Shown one piece after another: positions 1 to 6,603 of a DNA stretch of 13,333 nt (position 1 is its first letter; every line of letters starts with the position of its first letter). The stretch is taken from assembly GCA_964554215.1 (NCBI GenBank), contig CAZKND010000033.1:1-13333 (forward strand), written 5' to 3'. The DNA is from CAYLJV01 sp964554215. GTDB lineage: Archaea; Hadarchaeota; Hadarchaeia; Hadarchaeales; JAGGTB01. The notes under the pieces are model-generated. The model worked only from the letters and a program-made list of their open reading frames with translations, was not told the origin of the DNA and made no database searches. The translations under genes and the position numbers were made by a program.

Positions 1-867
1 GTTGGTTCGCTTGGCAGTGGAAATCATTTTCTTGAGGTTCAATATGTTGATGAGGTCTATGATGAAGAAGCGGCGGAGAAATTGGGCATTTCTCAGAGTA
101 ACCAAGTGGTTGTCATGATTCATACTGGTTCTAGGGGTTTTGGTCATCAGGTATGTTCCGATAGTTTGAGGCCTATGGAAAAGGCCGCTAAAAATTATGA
201 TATAGAATTGCCTGATAGAGAGCTTGTGAATGTTCCAATAAAATCAGAAGAGGGTCAAGATTATCTAAAGCAGATGTCTTGTGCAGCTAATTTTGCATGG
301 GCTAATAGACAGATGATAACACATTGGGTTAGAGAAACTTTTGCTAATCTTTTCGATTATTCGGCTGAAGATTTAGGTATGGAAGTTTTGTATGATGTTG
401 CTCATAATGTGGCCAAGTTTGAAGAACATAAAATAAACGGCAGTAATCAGGACGTTTGTGTTCATAGAAAAGGGGCTACTAGGGCTTTTCCCCCTGGCCA
501 TTCTGAAGTTCCTAAAAAATATAGAGATATCGGTCAGCCTGTTATAATACCCGGGAATATGGGGACCGCTAGCTATGTTCTTACTGGTACAGAAGAAAGT
601 TCGGAAGAAACTTTTTCGTCAACCGCCCATGGATCTGGCCGTGTAATGAGTAGGTCTGGGGCCAAAGGGAAGTTTTGGGGTGAGGATGTGAAGGATGAGC
701 TTTGGGAACGTGATGGAATCTATGTTAGAGCTACTCATGGTTCTGTGATTGCTGAGGAGGCTCCAGGGGCTTATAAAGATGTTGATTCGGTGGTAGATGT
801 TAGTGATAAAGCTGGTATTGGGGATTTGGGTGTACGCTTAAAGCCGATAGGCGTTGCTAAAGGATAA
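1..867 (+). CDS. rtcB: RtcB RNA-splicing ligase, C-terminal part (5' end outside window)
   Basis: RtcB joins RNA 2',3'-cyclic phosphate (or 3'-phosphate) ends to 5'-OH ends using GTP and Mn2+, chiefly in archaeal tRNA splicing. The reading frame is open from base 1, so the gene begins upstream; 288 residues are visible of a usual ~480. Seen here: GSGNHFLE (His9 of the visible part), HTGSRGFG (His41) and LYDVAHN (His135), which correspond to the family's metal-binding histidines, and AHGSGRVMSR (His210), the motif holding the histidine that accepts GMP. The C-terminus (GDLGVRLKPIGVAKG) is the normal family ending, so the 3' end is intact. No intein is visible in this part. The next gene starts 16 bases downstream on the same strand, suggesting co-transcription with an RNA-modification gene. 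Family assignment is secure; the missing N-terminus (including the metal-binding Cys/Asp region) cannot be judged. Confidence 0.96.
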   Translation, partial: VGSLGSGNHFLEVQYVDEVYDEEAAEKLGISQSNQVVVMIHTGSRGFGHQVCSDSLRPMEKAAKNYDIELPDRELVNVPIKSEEGQDYLKQMSCAANFAWANRQMITHWVRETFANLFDYSAEDLGMEVLYDVAHNVAKFEEHKINGSNQDVCVHRKGATRAFPPGHSEVPKKYRDIGQPVIIPGNMGTASYVLTGTEESSEETFSSTAHGSGRVMSRSGAKGKFWGEDVKDELWERDGIYVRATHGSVIAEEAPGAYKDVDSVVDVSDKAGIGDLGVRLKPIGVAKG

Positions 868-883
868 TTCGTTGTGGGTTCTT

Positions 884-1738
884 ATGACTGATTATAGTTT
901 TTCTGTTCATTTGCCTGTATCGCTTGTAGCAGATTCTTCGAATCTTCGGATGAAGACTTTAAAATTGGGTCAGGTGGGGAGGTATTTGTCCATTTTTAGA
1001 GTTGACAACTTGTTCATTTATGATGATAATGCTGACCAAGTTGGAAATCCGGATCAGGAGGCTTCGCTCATAGTTGATTTGTTGCGTTATTTGGAAACTC
1101 CTCAGTATCTAAGAAAGGATTTGTTCCCCCGTAAGGAAGAGCTTCGATATGTAGGTGTTTTACCGCCTTTGAGGACTCCGCACCATCCGCTCAGAGATGA
1201 GAGGAATGAGGAAGGGGATATTAGAGAAGCTGCTGTGATCGAAAGTAAAGACGGAAGTTCTATTTTGAATATAGGTTTGTCGGAGGATGGAGTTTTAGAT
1301 GATGAATTGGAGGAAGGTACTCGCGTAACAGTTAGATTAGGGGAAAAATTGGGGGGTAACAGGAGAAAAGTTCAAATAGTAAGAAAAAACCAAATTTCTC
1401 AATACTGGGGATTTAACATAGAAAAAACAAAAAATATCTCCCATAGTTTAAAAAAAGCAAACCCGGACTATAGTATAGGAACCTCCCGATACGGGCAAAA
1501 TTTATATGAGGCCGTAGAGGGAATAAAGTCGAACGAGGCCGCAAAAAATTTGGCGGTAACCTTCGGAGGTCCGTACGAAGGAATATACGGTATTTGCGAG
1601 GAACAGGCTGTCGACACCGACGTCCTGTTTGATGAAATAATAAATACCATTCCCGATCAGGGTTCTGAAACCGTTCGGTCCGAAGAAGCTCTCGCCGCAA
1701 CGCTTGCGGTTTTGAACGTACAAGTAAGGAGAATGTGA
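884..1738 (+). CDS. SPOUT-fold RNA methyltransferase, COG2106/DUF171 family
   Basis: Predicted SAM-dependent methyltransferase with the trefoil-knot (SPOUT) fold. The family includes eukaryotic SPOUT1/C9orf114, and an rRNA target is likely but cannot be read from sequence. The 284-residue protein begins with the family-typical HLPVSLVADSSNLRMKT and LGQVGRYLSIFRVD. Residues ~115-165 look like the inserted OB-like RNA-binding domain (SSILNIGLSEDGVL). The C-terminal knot carries TSRYG, VTFGGPYEGIYG (~residue 225) and NTIPDQGSETVRSEEAL (~256). Start choice: ATG 884 matches the usual N-terminus; in-frame TTG codons at 854 and 872 are less likely, and no strong ribosome-binding site distinguishes them. 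It lies directly upstream of uL3, its common position in euryarchaea. Oddity: codon use changes abruptly about halfway (Thr is ACT in the first part, ACC in the last ~125 codons) although the protein stays family-like throughout. Confidence 0.9.
   Translation: MTDYSFSVHLPVSLVADSSNLRMKTLKLGQVGRYLSIFRVDNLFIYDDNADQVGNPDQEASLIVDLLRYLETPQYLRKDLFPRKEELRYVGVLPPLRTPHHPLRDERNEEGDIREAAVIESKDGSSILNIGLSEDGVLDDELEEGTRVTVRLGEKLGGNRRKVQIVRKNQISQYWGFNIEKTKNISHSLKKANPDYSIGTSRYGQNLYEAVEGIKSNEAAKNLAVTFGGPYEGIYGICEEQAVDTDVLFDEIINTIPDQGSETVRSEEALAATLAVLNVQVRRM
1495..1508 (+). promoter_or_regulatory. Candidate archaeal promoter (BRE + TATA) inside the methyltransferase gene
   Basis: GCAAAA (1495-1500) followed by TTTATATG (1501-1508) resembles a BRE plus TATA box. 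A start ~25 bases downstream, near 1530, would give a leader of ~215 bases before uL3. It sits just after the small palindrome CCCG-ata-CGGG (1485-1495). A second A/T-rich candidate is at 1638-1647. Such motifs arise by chance in AT-rich DNA, so this is a weak call. Confidence 0.25.
1694..1713 (+). terminator. Perfect hairpin followed by TTTT just upstream of uL3
   Basis: CCGCAA (1695-1700), loop cgc, TTGCGG (1704-1709) form a perfect 6-bp GC-rich stem, extendable by one G-T pair (1694/1710), followed by TTTT (1710-1713). It lies inside the last codons of the methyltransferase gene, 29 bases before the uL3 start and 12 bases before its ribosome-binding site. It has the shape of an intrinsic terminator or attenuator, or of a protein-binding leader stem; the T run is short. 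Function is inference. Confidence 0.35.
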
Positions 1739-1742
1739 AAAT

Positions 1743-2753
1743 ATGCCAGAAAAAACTCATCCGCGAAGGGGTTCGCTAGCTCATGCCCCGAAAAAGCAAG
1801 CTTCAGACGAAAAGCCTAGAATAAGGTCTTGGCCAGAGGAGGGGGAAGTAGGTCTTTTAGGTTTTCCTGGATACAAGGCTGGGATGACTCATATCTTTAT
1901 GGTAGATGATCATCCAGGCAGACGTACTGAGGGTCAAGAGATCAATGTTCCTGTGACTATTTTGGAAGTACCTCCGATTCGAATTTGTGGAATAAGAGTT
2001 TACGGTGAGGATTACGAAGGGGAGAAAGCTCTCACTGAGGTTTGGGCTGAAGATTTCAGTGAAGATTTAAGTAAGACTGTTAAGCTTCCGGATGAATACG
2101 ATCAGGAGGAAGCTTTTGAAAATGCTCAACAGTTTATGGACAGTGGTAAGGTGGAGGATGTGGTCATCCTGTTTAATACTCAGCCTCGACTGAGTTCAGT
2201 TCCTAAGAAAAAACCTAAAGTGATGGAATTGAGGTTAGGAGGAGATTCTATTGAGGATAAGTGGGATTATTCAAAAGATATACTTGGAGAGGAGGTTAGA
2301 TTTTCCGAGGTGTTCGATGAAGGGAATTACTCCGATGTTTTTGCGATTACTAAAGGTAAAGGCTTTGAAGGTCCAGTTCAGAGGTGGGGTGTGAAGATAC
2401 AGCCTAGAAAGGTTCAGCAAGCCAGGAGACATACAGGTGTTTTGGGGCCCTGGAATCCAAATAGGATTATGAGTTCCGTGCCAACTTCAGGTCAGGAAGG
2501 TTATCATCAAAGGATGGAGTACAACAAGCGGATTTTGAAAGTTGACGAAGATGGGGAAAAGGTTACGCCTGATGGAGGTTTTCTTAGATTTGGAGAAATA
2601 GAGAATGATTATGTTATGATAAAGGGTTCCGTTCCAGGTTCTACTAAAAGAATGATATTTATGAGAAAACCAATGCGTCAGAAAACCGAATTACCTACTA
2701 CTCCGCCTGATATTACATATGTAGATACCAGTTCTCAGCAAGGGGGTAATTAG
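1743..2753 (+). CDS. rpl3: Large-subunit ribosomal protein uL3
   Basis: uL3 binds 23S rRNA early in 50S assembly and sends a loop toward the peptidyl-transferase centre. The 336 residues match the archaeal length (~335-350). The N-terminus (HPRRGSLAHAPKK, then RIRSWP and GFPGYKAGMTHIF, ~residues 40-53) is the archaeal form. The central basic finger follows GKGFEGPVQRWG (RWG at 214-216) and runs to LGPWNPNRI (~234-242), then GQEGYHQRMEYNKR. The C-terminal GSVPGSTKRMIFMRKP is typical. The finger segment (KIQPRKVQQARRHTG) is somewhat less basic than in many archaea. ATG 1743 is preceded by AAGGAG at 1726-1731, inside the end of the previous gene. It opens the ribosomal cluster and uL4 follows after 2 bases. 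Confidence 0.98.
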   Translation: MPEKTHPRRGSLAHAPKKQASDEKPRIRSWPEEGEVGLLGFPGYKAGMTHIFMVDDHPGRRTEGQEINVPVTILEVPPIRICGIRVYGEDYEGEKALTEVWAEDFSEDLSKTVKLPDEYDQEEAFENAQQFMDSGKVEDVVILFNTQPRLSSVPKKKPKVMELRLGGDSIEDKWDYSKDILGEEVRFSEVFDEGNYSDVFAITKGKGFEGPVQRWGVKIQPRKVQQARRHTGVLGPWNPNRIMSSVPTSGQEGYHQRMEYNKRILKVDEDGEKVTPDGGFLRFGEIENDYVMIKGSVPGSTKRMIFMRKPMRQKTELPTTPPDITYVDTSSQQGGN

Positions 2754-2755
2754 AT

Positions 2756-3541
2756 ATGAGTAAGATACCAGTGAGTTCATTGGAAGGTGAAGAGGAAGGA
2801 GAAATAGATGTTTCTCAGGTTTTTGATCAGAATGTAAGGCCAGATGTAATCAAAAAATCCGTATTGTCTTTTCAGAGTTCTAATGTTCAGCCTAAGGGGG
2901 CTGATTCAAGAGCTGGCATGAAGAACACTGCTGATACACCTCCTAAAGGATCAGGTCAAACTAGGGTTAAGAGAATTCAAGGGAGGAGATACCATGCTGC
3001 AGGAAGAGCAGCTTGGGCACCTTTCACGGTCGGCGGAAGAGTGGCTCATCCTCCAAAATCTGAGAAAGATTATGCTGAGGGAATGAATAAGAAGGAAAAA
3101 GATTTAGGTTTGCGGTCGGCTATATCGGCAACTAACAAATTAGAATTAGTTTTGTCTAGAGGACATTCTGTAGATGATTTAGAGGAAGTTCCAATTGTAG
3201 TTAGCGATGAGTTAGAAGAGATTGATAAGACGCGAGAAGTGAAGAAAGTTTTTGAAAATTTGGGGATTTGGACTGACGTAGAAAGGGTAAAAGATGGACG
3301 GAATATTAGATCGGGAAAAGGTACAGCTAGAGGCAGAAAATACAAGAAAAAAGTTGGTCCTCTTGTAGTGATATCTGAAGATAGAGGTATCAGGAGAGGG
3401 GCTCGAAATATTCCTGGTGTAGATATTGTTCAAATTGATCAACTTGACACCGAAGACTTAGCTCCAGGTGGAGATCCCATAAGACTTACAGTTTGGACTG
3501 AGTCAGCTTTAGAGGAAATTAATAGGAGGTTTTCTAAATGA
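2756..3541 (+). CDS. rpl4: Large-subunit ribosomal protein uL4
   Basis: uL4 (archaeal L4/eukaryotic L4 form) binds 23S rRNA, and its long loop lines the peptide exit tunnel with uL22. The protein has 261 residues, close to the archaeal norm (~250). The globular N-terminus (residues 1-45) is acidic; the tunnel loop spans ~48-100, with GSGQTRVKRIQGRRYH and AAGRAAWAPFTVGGRVAHPP. The C-terminal half holds SAISATNKLELVLSRGH and the ISEDRGIRRGARNIPGVDI segment. ATG 2756 follows the GGGGGT at the end of uL3. Its stop overlaps the uL23 start in an ATGA junction, implying translational coupling. Confidence 0.97.
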   Translation: MSKIPVSSLEGEEEGEIDVSQVFDQNVRPDVIKKSVLSFQSSNVQPKGADSRAGMKNTADTPPKGSGQTRVKRIQGRRYHAAGRAAWAPFTVGGRVAHPPKSEKDYAEGMNKKEKDLGLRSAISATNKLELVLSRGHSVDDLEEVPIVVSDELEEIDKTREVKKVFENLGIWTDVERVKDGRNIRSGKGTARGRKYKKKVGPLVVISEDRGIRRGARNIPGVDIVQIDQLDTEDLAPGGDPIRLTVWTESALEEINRRFSK

Positions 3542-3801
3542 AAAATCCGCATGAGATTATAGTCCATCCTAGGATTACAGAAAAAGCAGTTCGATTGATA
3601 GAGGAAGAAAATAAGTTGGTCTTTATAGTTGCGGAGGATTCAAATAAGAGAGAGGTTAAGGAGGCCGTTGAAATCTTGTTTGATGTTGAAGTTGAGGATG
3701 TTAATACTCATATCACCCCAAACGCTGAAAAAAGAGCATTTGTTAAATTGGCACCGGACTATAATGCTGATGAGATAGCAGCAAGGTTAGGAGTGTTCTA
3801 A
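3538..3801 (+). CDS. rpl23: Large-subunit ribosomal protein uL23
   Basis: uL23 sits at the exit of the peptide tunnel and is a docking site for the signal recognition particle and other nascent-chain factors. The 87 residues include the hallmark start HPRITEKAVRLIEEENKLVFIV, a KREVKEAVEILFDVEVEDVNT helix-strand and the LAPDYNADEIAARLGVF ending typical of archaeal uL23. The start is set by a strong AGGAGGT at 3524-3530, seven bases before the ATG that overlaps the uL4 stop by four bases. uL2 follows after a single base. Confidence 0.97.
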   Translation: MKNPHEIIVHPRITEKAVRLIEEENKLVFIVAEDSNKREVKEAVEILFDVEVEDVNTHITPNAEKRAFVKLAPDYNADEIAARLGVF

Positions 3802-3802
3802 A

Positions 3803-4510
3803 ATGGGAAAGAGAACTAGAGCTCAAAGGATCGGTCATGGTTCGCCCAACTACAGGGCTAGAGTTTCGAAAAAGAAGAACAAGGTTGATTTACCTGATGA
3901 GGACAATTTGACTGCTGAAGTAGTCGATATAATAAAAGAACCCGGTAGGAGAGCTCCTGTAGTTACTATTAGATATGAAGATGGTAGCGAAAGAAGAATA
4001 TTAGCTCCTGAAGGTGTAAAGGTTGGTGATGAGATAGAGGCAGGAATATCGGCCGATATTGAACCTGGAAATACGTTGCCTCTTTCTGAGATTCCTGAGG
4101 GAACTTACATTCATAACATTGAATCCCAACCAGGAAAAGGCGGAGAGTTTGCTAGAGCTTCTGGCACAAACGCTACGCTAATAACACATGACGTTGGTCA
4201 GGCAAGTGTTCAATTGCCTTCCGGAGAGATCAAATCATTTGATCCTAAGTGTAGAGCCACGATTGGAGTGGTTGCAGGTGGGGGTAGAAAGGATAAGCCT
4301 TTCGTGAAAGCCAGTAACAAGGCTCATGAAAGGAATTCAAAAGGTAAACCATATCCTCGCGTTTGTGGTGTCGCCATGAATGCTGTTGATCATCCTTTCG
4401 GTTCTGGTCGAGGTAGACATGCTGGGAGAGCCAGAACAGTTACGAGAGATGCCCCTCCAGGTCAGAAGATCGGACTTATCAGCGCTAAGAGAACGGGAGG
4501 TAAGGATTAA
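3803..4510 (+). CDS. rpl2: Large-subunit ribosomal protein uL2
   Basis: uL2 binds 23S rRNA near the peptidyl-transferase centre and is needed for subunit joining. The 235 residues match archaeal uL2 (~235-240). It starts GKRTRAQRIGHGSPNYRAR, has the OB-fold and SH3-like parts (EAGISADIEPGNTLPLSEIP, then IESQPGKGGEFARASG), and carries the conserved GVAMNAVDHPFGSG, whose His197 corresponds to the universally conserved histidine near the active site. The GRGRHAGRARTVTRDAPPG tail is archaeal/eukaryotic in style. The start is one base after uL23; uS19 follows two bases after its stop. Confidence 0.98.
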   Translation: MGKRTRAQRIGHGSPNYRARVSKKKNKVDLPDEDNLTAEVVDIIKEPGRRAPVVTIRYEDGSERRILAPEGVKVGDEIEAGISADIEPGNTLPLSEIPEGTYIHNIESQPGKGGEFARASGTNATLITHDVGQASVQLPSGEIKSFDPKCRATIGVVAGGGRKDKPFVKASNKAHERNSKGKPYPRVCGVAMNAVDHPFGSGRGRHAGRARTVTRDAPPGQKIGLISAKRTGGKD

Positions 4511-4512
4511 AG

Positions 4513-4914
4513 ATGCCTCAGGATTTTGAATTTAGAGGATATAGTTTATCAGAGCTCCAAGATATGTCTTTAGAGGAGTTTGCTGAACTTCTTCCATCCA
4601 AAGAAAGGAGGATGTTAGATAGAGGATTGCCTCCTAGGCAAAAGAAGTTGCTTGAGAGAGTTAGAGAAGTAAATGAGATGGAGAATCCTAAGGAAGAATT
4701 CATTCGAACTCATTGTAGGGATATGATTATTTTGCCTAAGATGGTAGGATTGCGTTTCGGAGTCTATGATGGACAGGAGTTTGTATCGGTGGAGGTTGAG
4801 CCCGAGATGATAGGTCATAGATTAGGCGAGTTTGCACTTACTAGAAAGAAAGTGGAACATAGCACTCCTGGAATAGGAGCGACTAGAAGTTCACTATATG
4901 TACCGTTGAAGTGA
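4513..4914 (+). CDS. rps19: Small-subunit ribosomal protein uS19
   Basis: uS19 lies in the head of the 30S subunit, contacting uS13 and the intersubunit region. The 133 residues have the archaeal N-terminal extension (FEFRGYSLSELQDMSLEEFAELLP, ~5-29), absent from bacterial S19, followed by the conserved core: IRTHCRDMIILPKMVGL (~65-80), VYDGQEF, then MIGHRLGEFALTRK and the C-terminal GIGATRSS. The start follows the uL2 stop by two bases, with GGAGGTAAGG upstream. Length and order match the archaeal cluster. Confidence 0.97.
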   Translation: MPQDFEFRGYSLSELQDMSLEEFAELLPSKERRMLDRGLPPRQKKLLERVREVNEMENPKEEFIRTHCRDMIILPKMVGLRFGVYDGQEFVSVEVEPEMIGHRLGEFALTRKKVEHSTPGIGATRSSLYVPLK

Positions 4915-4918
4915 TATT

Positions 4919-5374
4919 ATGCCAGAGCATGAATATTCTACTGAGGTGGATGAGGAGAAGTGTGCTAAAGCTTATGGGAAAGAGTTTCATATATCCCCAA
5001 AGGATTCTGTGGAGATTTGTAAGGAAATTAAAGGAATGAAATTGATAGACGCGAAGGAATTTCTTGAAGATGTGATTAATAAGGATAAACCTGTACCATA
5101 TACCCGCCATGATGGAAAAAGAGGTCATAAGAAAGGTGATGATATAAAAGCAGGTGGGTATCCAGTGAAAGCTGCGAAAAAGATTTTGGAAGTTCTGGAG
5201 AACGTTGAAGCTAATGCTGAATATGAAGGTTTGATGATGGAAAATCTTAGGATTATACATTCGAGTGCTAAGGAAGGTATAGAATTTCCAGGTATTCAAC
5301 CTAGAGCGTTTGGGAGAGCGTCTCCTTCCCAAACTCCTACTACGAATGTGGAAATAGTTGTGAGAGGAGATTAA
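4919..5374 (+). CDS. rpl22: Large-subunit ribosomal protein uL22
   Basis: uL22 contributes a long beta-hairpin to the peptide exit tunnel opposite uL4. The 151 residues match the archaeal/eukaryotic L17-type form (~150). The N-terminus (EEKCAKAYGKEFHISPKDSV) and the helix MKLIDAKEFLEDVINKDKPVP are typical; the GYPVKAAKKILEVLENVEANAEYEGL segment leads into the hairpin residues IQPRAFGRASPSQTPTTNVEI near the C-terminus. GTGAT at 4911-4915, spanning the uS19 stop, serves as a short ribosome-binding site for ATG 4919. uS3 starts one base after the stop. Confidence 0.97.
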   Translation: MPEHEYSTEVDEEKCAKAYGKEFHISPKDSVEICKEIKGMKLIDAKEFLEDVINKDKPVPYTRHDGKRGHKKGDDIKAGGYPVKAAKKILEVLENVEANAEYEGLMMENLRIIHSSAKEGIEFPGIQPRAFGRASPSQTPTTNVEIVVRGD

Positions 5375-5375
5375 T

Positions 5376-6050
5376 ATGTCTATGAAGGAAGTTTTCATTC
5401 AGAAAGGTCTCGACCGAGCAAGACTTGAGGAATATTTAGAAGAGGAGCTGGAAGAAGCAGGATATGGTGGAATGGAAATACGTGAGACTCCTATGGGATC
5501 TAGAGTTACTATTTATGCTGAAAGACCTGGTGTGGTTATTGGTCGAGGTGGGCGTAGTATACAGGATTTGACTGATAAGTTGGATAATCAGTTTGGTATA
5601 GAGAATCCTCAGGTGGAAGTTGAAGAAATTGAGGTCCCCGAGTTTAATGCTTCTATCATGGCTAACAGAGTAGCTTTTCTTCTTACCAGAGGTGTATATT
5701 TCCGAAAGGTAGGTTATGGAGCTCTCGAAGAAATAATTGAAGCCGGAGCTAGAGGTGCGGAGATATTGATTTCAGGTAAGTTGACTGGAGATTTTGCAAG
5801 AGAAGAAAGATTTTATGAAGGGTATTTGAAGAAAGCGGGAAATGCAGCTTCAGAACATGTTGATGTTGGCCAGGGTGTCGCTGAGCTTCCTGCTGGAACG
5901 GTTGGCGTTAAGGTTAGTATTATGCCTCCAGGAACAATTCTTCCGGGTGAGGACGATGAAGAGGAGAATTTAGAGGAAAAGATTGAGGAGAAAGCCGAAG
6001 AGTATACCGAAGAGGTCGAAGAAGTAGAAGAACCCGAGGATGGAGAATAA
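5376..6050 (+). CDS. rps3: Small-subunit ribosomal protein uS3
   Basis: uS3 forms part of the mRNA entry channel on the 30S head. The 224 residues contain an N-terminal KH domain (~15-90) with the GxxG loop GRGG at 56-59 (GVVIGRGGRSIQDL), then the C-terminal uS3 domain with GYGALEEIIEAGARGAEILISGKLTG and GVKVSIMPPGTILPGE, a form resembling that of halophilic euryarchaea. From ~residue 193 the protein ends in a highly acidic Glu/Asp-rich tail, an extension usual in salt-in halophiles. Two candidate starts, ATG 5376 and ATG 5382, lie two codons apart; the first is taken. Confidence 0.97.
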   Translation: MSMKEVFIQKGLDRARLEEYLEEELEEAGYGGMEIRETPMGSRVTIYAERPGVVIGRGGRSIQDLTDKLDNQFGIENPQVEVEEIEVPEFNASIMANRVAFLLTRGVYFRKVGYGALEEIIEAGARGAEILISGKLTGDFAREERFYEGYLKKAGNAASEHVDVGQGVAELPAGTVGVKVSIMPPGTILPGEDDEEENLEEKIEEKAEEYTEEVEEVEEPEDGE

Positions 6051-6054
6051 TTGT

Positions 6055-6060
6055 GAGGTG
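6055..6060 (+). promoter_or_regulatory. Ribosome-binding site deciding the uL29 start
   Basis: GAGGTG lies six bases before ATG 6067 and after the uS3 stop. It favours ATG 6067 over the upstream in-frame ATG at 6040, which would add nine residues not expected in uL29 and would overlap uS3. Confidence 0.7.
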
Positions 6061-6066
6061 GTTGTG

Positions 6067-6288
6067 ATGGCTATTCTGAAACCTGATGAAATTCGTGATA
6101 TGAATATGGAAGAGATGGTGGCGGAAGTTTCTGAACTTAGGTCCGAGTTGGCTAGGGAACGAGCGGTTGCTGCGGCAGGTGGATCTTTAGATAATCCCGG
6201 CCGAGTTCAAGAGTTGAAGAGGACTATCGCTAGGATATTAACTATAATGAAAGAAGAAATCGAGAATAAGGAGGTAGATAAGAGCTAA
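6067..6288 (+). CDS. rpl29: Large-subunit ribosomal protein uL29
   Basis: uL29 is a small helical hairpin at the tunnel exit beside uL23. The 73 residues begin MAILKPDEIRDMNMEEMVAEVSEL and continue with the conserved second helix GRVQELKRTIARILTIMKEE, the two-helix pattern of the family; length is close to the usual 65-70. The start is chosen at ATG 6067 from the GAGGTG six bases upstream. Its stop shares one base with the start of the aIF1 gene (TAATG), so the two are probably coupled. Confidence 0.95.
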   Translation: MAILKPDEIRDMNMEEMVAEVSELRSELARERAVAAAGGSLDNPGRVQELKRTIARILTIMKEEIENKEVDKS

Positions 6289-6596
6289 TGCCAGAAATAT
6301 GTCCAACTTGTGGCCTTCCCAAAGAGATATGTGCTTGCGAGGAAATTGCTCAGGAACAACAGCGTATTAGGGTTTTCACCCAGGAGAGGTCTTTTGGCAA
6401 GTCCGTTACTATCGTTAAGGGATTGGCGGAGGAAGAGGTGGATAAGGAAGATATTGCCAGTAAACTGAAGAAAAATCTCGCATGTGGTGGAACGGTCAAG
6501 GAAGGAAGAATTGAGTTGCAGGGAAACCACAAGTCAAAGGTGAAAGATCTGCTGGTTGATATGGGATTTTCCTCATCTATGATAGATGTGGAGTAG
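6288..6596 (+). CDS. Translation initiation factor aIF1 (SUI1 family)
   Basis: aIF1 is the archaeal counterpart of eIF1; it binds the 30S P-site region and enforces correct start-codon choice. The 102 residues begin with a probable zinc knuckle, CPTC at 5-8 and CAC at 15-17 (CxxC-x6-CxC), then the SUI1 core: KSVTIVKGL, DIASKLKKNLACGGTVKEGRIELQG and HKSKVKDLLVDMGF. The ACGGTV and IELQG segments are diagnostic. The start overlaps the uL29 stop by one base. Its place between uL29 and the RNase P p29 gene is the standard order in euryarchaeal clusters. Confidence 0.96.
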   Translation: MPEICPTCGLPKEICACEEIAQEQQRIRVFTQERSFGKSVTIVKGLAEEEVDKEDIASKLKKNLACGGTVKEGRIELQGNHKSKVKDLLVDMGFSSSMIDVE

Positions 6597-6603
6597 GGTC
6601 CTT

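Noticed and set aside
1..867. Intein in rtcB
   Set aside because: Archaeal rtcB genes sometimes carry inteins, but the visible motifs are contiguous and correctly spaced; the missing 5' part cannot be judged.
1413..1760. Three overlapping open frames on the minus strand
   Set aside because: They lie opposite a well-conserved methyltransferase domain, show no recognisable protein, and result from few TTA/CTA/TCA triplets on the + strand; no ribosome-binding site was evident.
4883..5398. 171-codon open frame on the minus strand opposite uL22
   Set aside because: Translation is low-complexity (Phe/Ile/Ser-rich), as expected from reading a purine-rich coding strand backwards; uL22 is clearly the real gene.
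6586..6603. Earlier ATG for RNase P p29
   Set aside because: Overlaps aIF1 by 11 bases and adds residues before the conserved ITKENLFQHELIG start; AGGGT just upstream fits ATG 6604.
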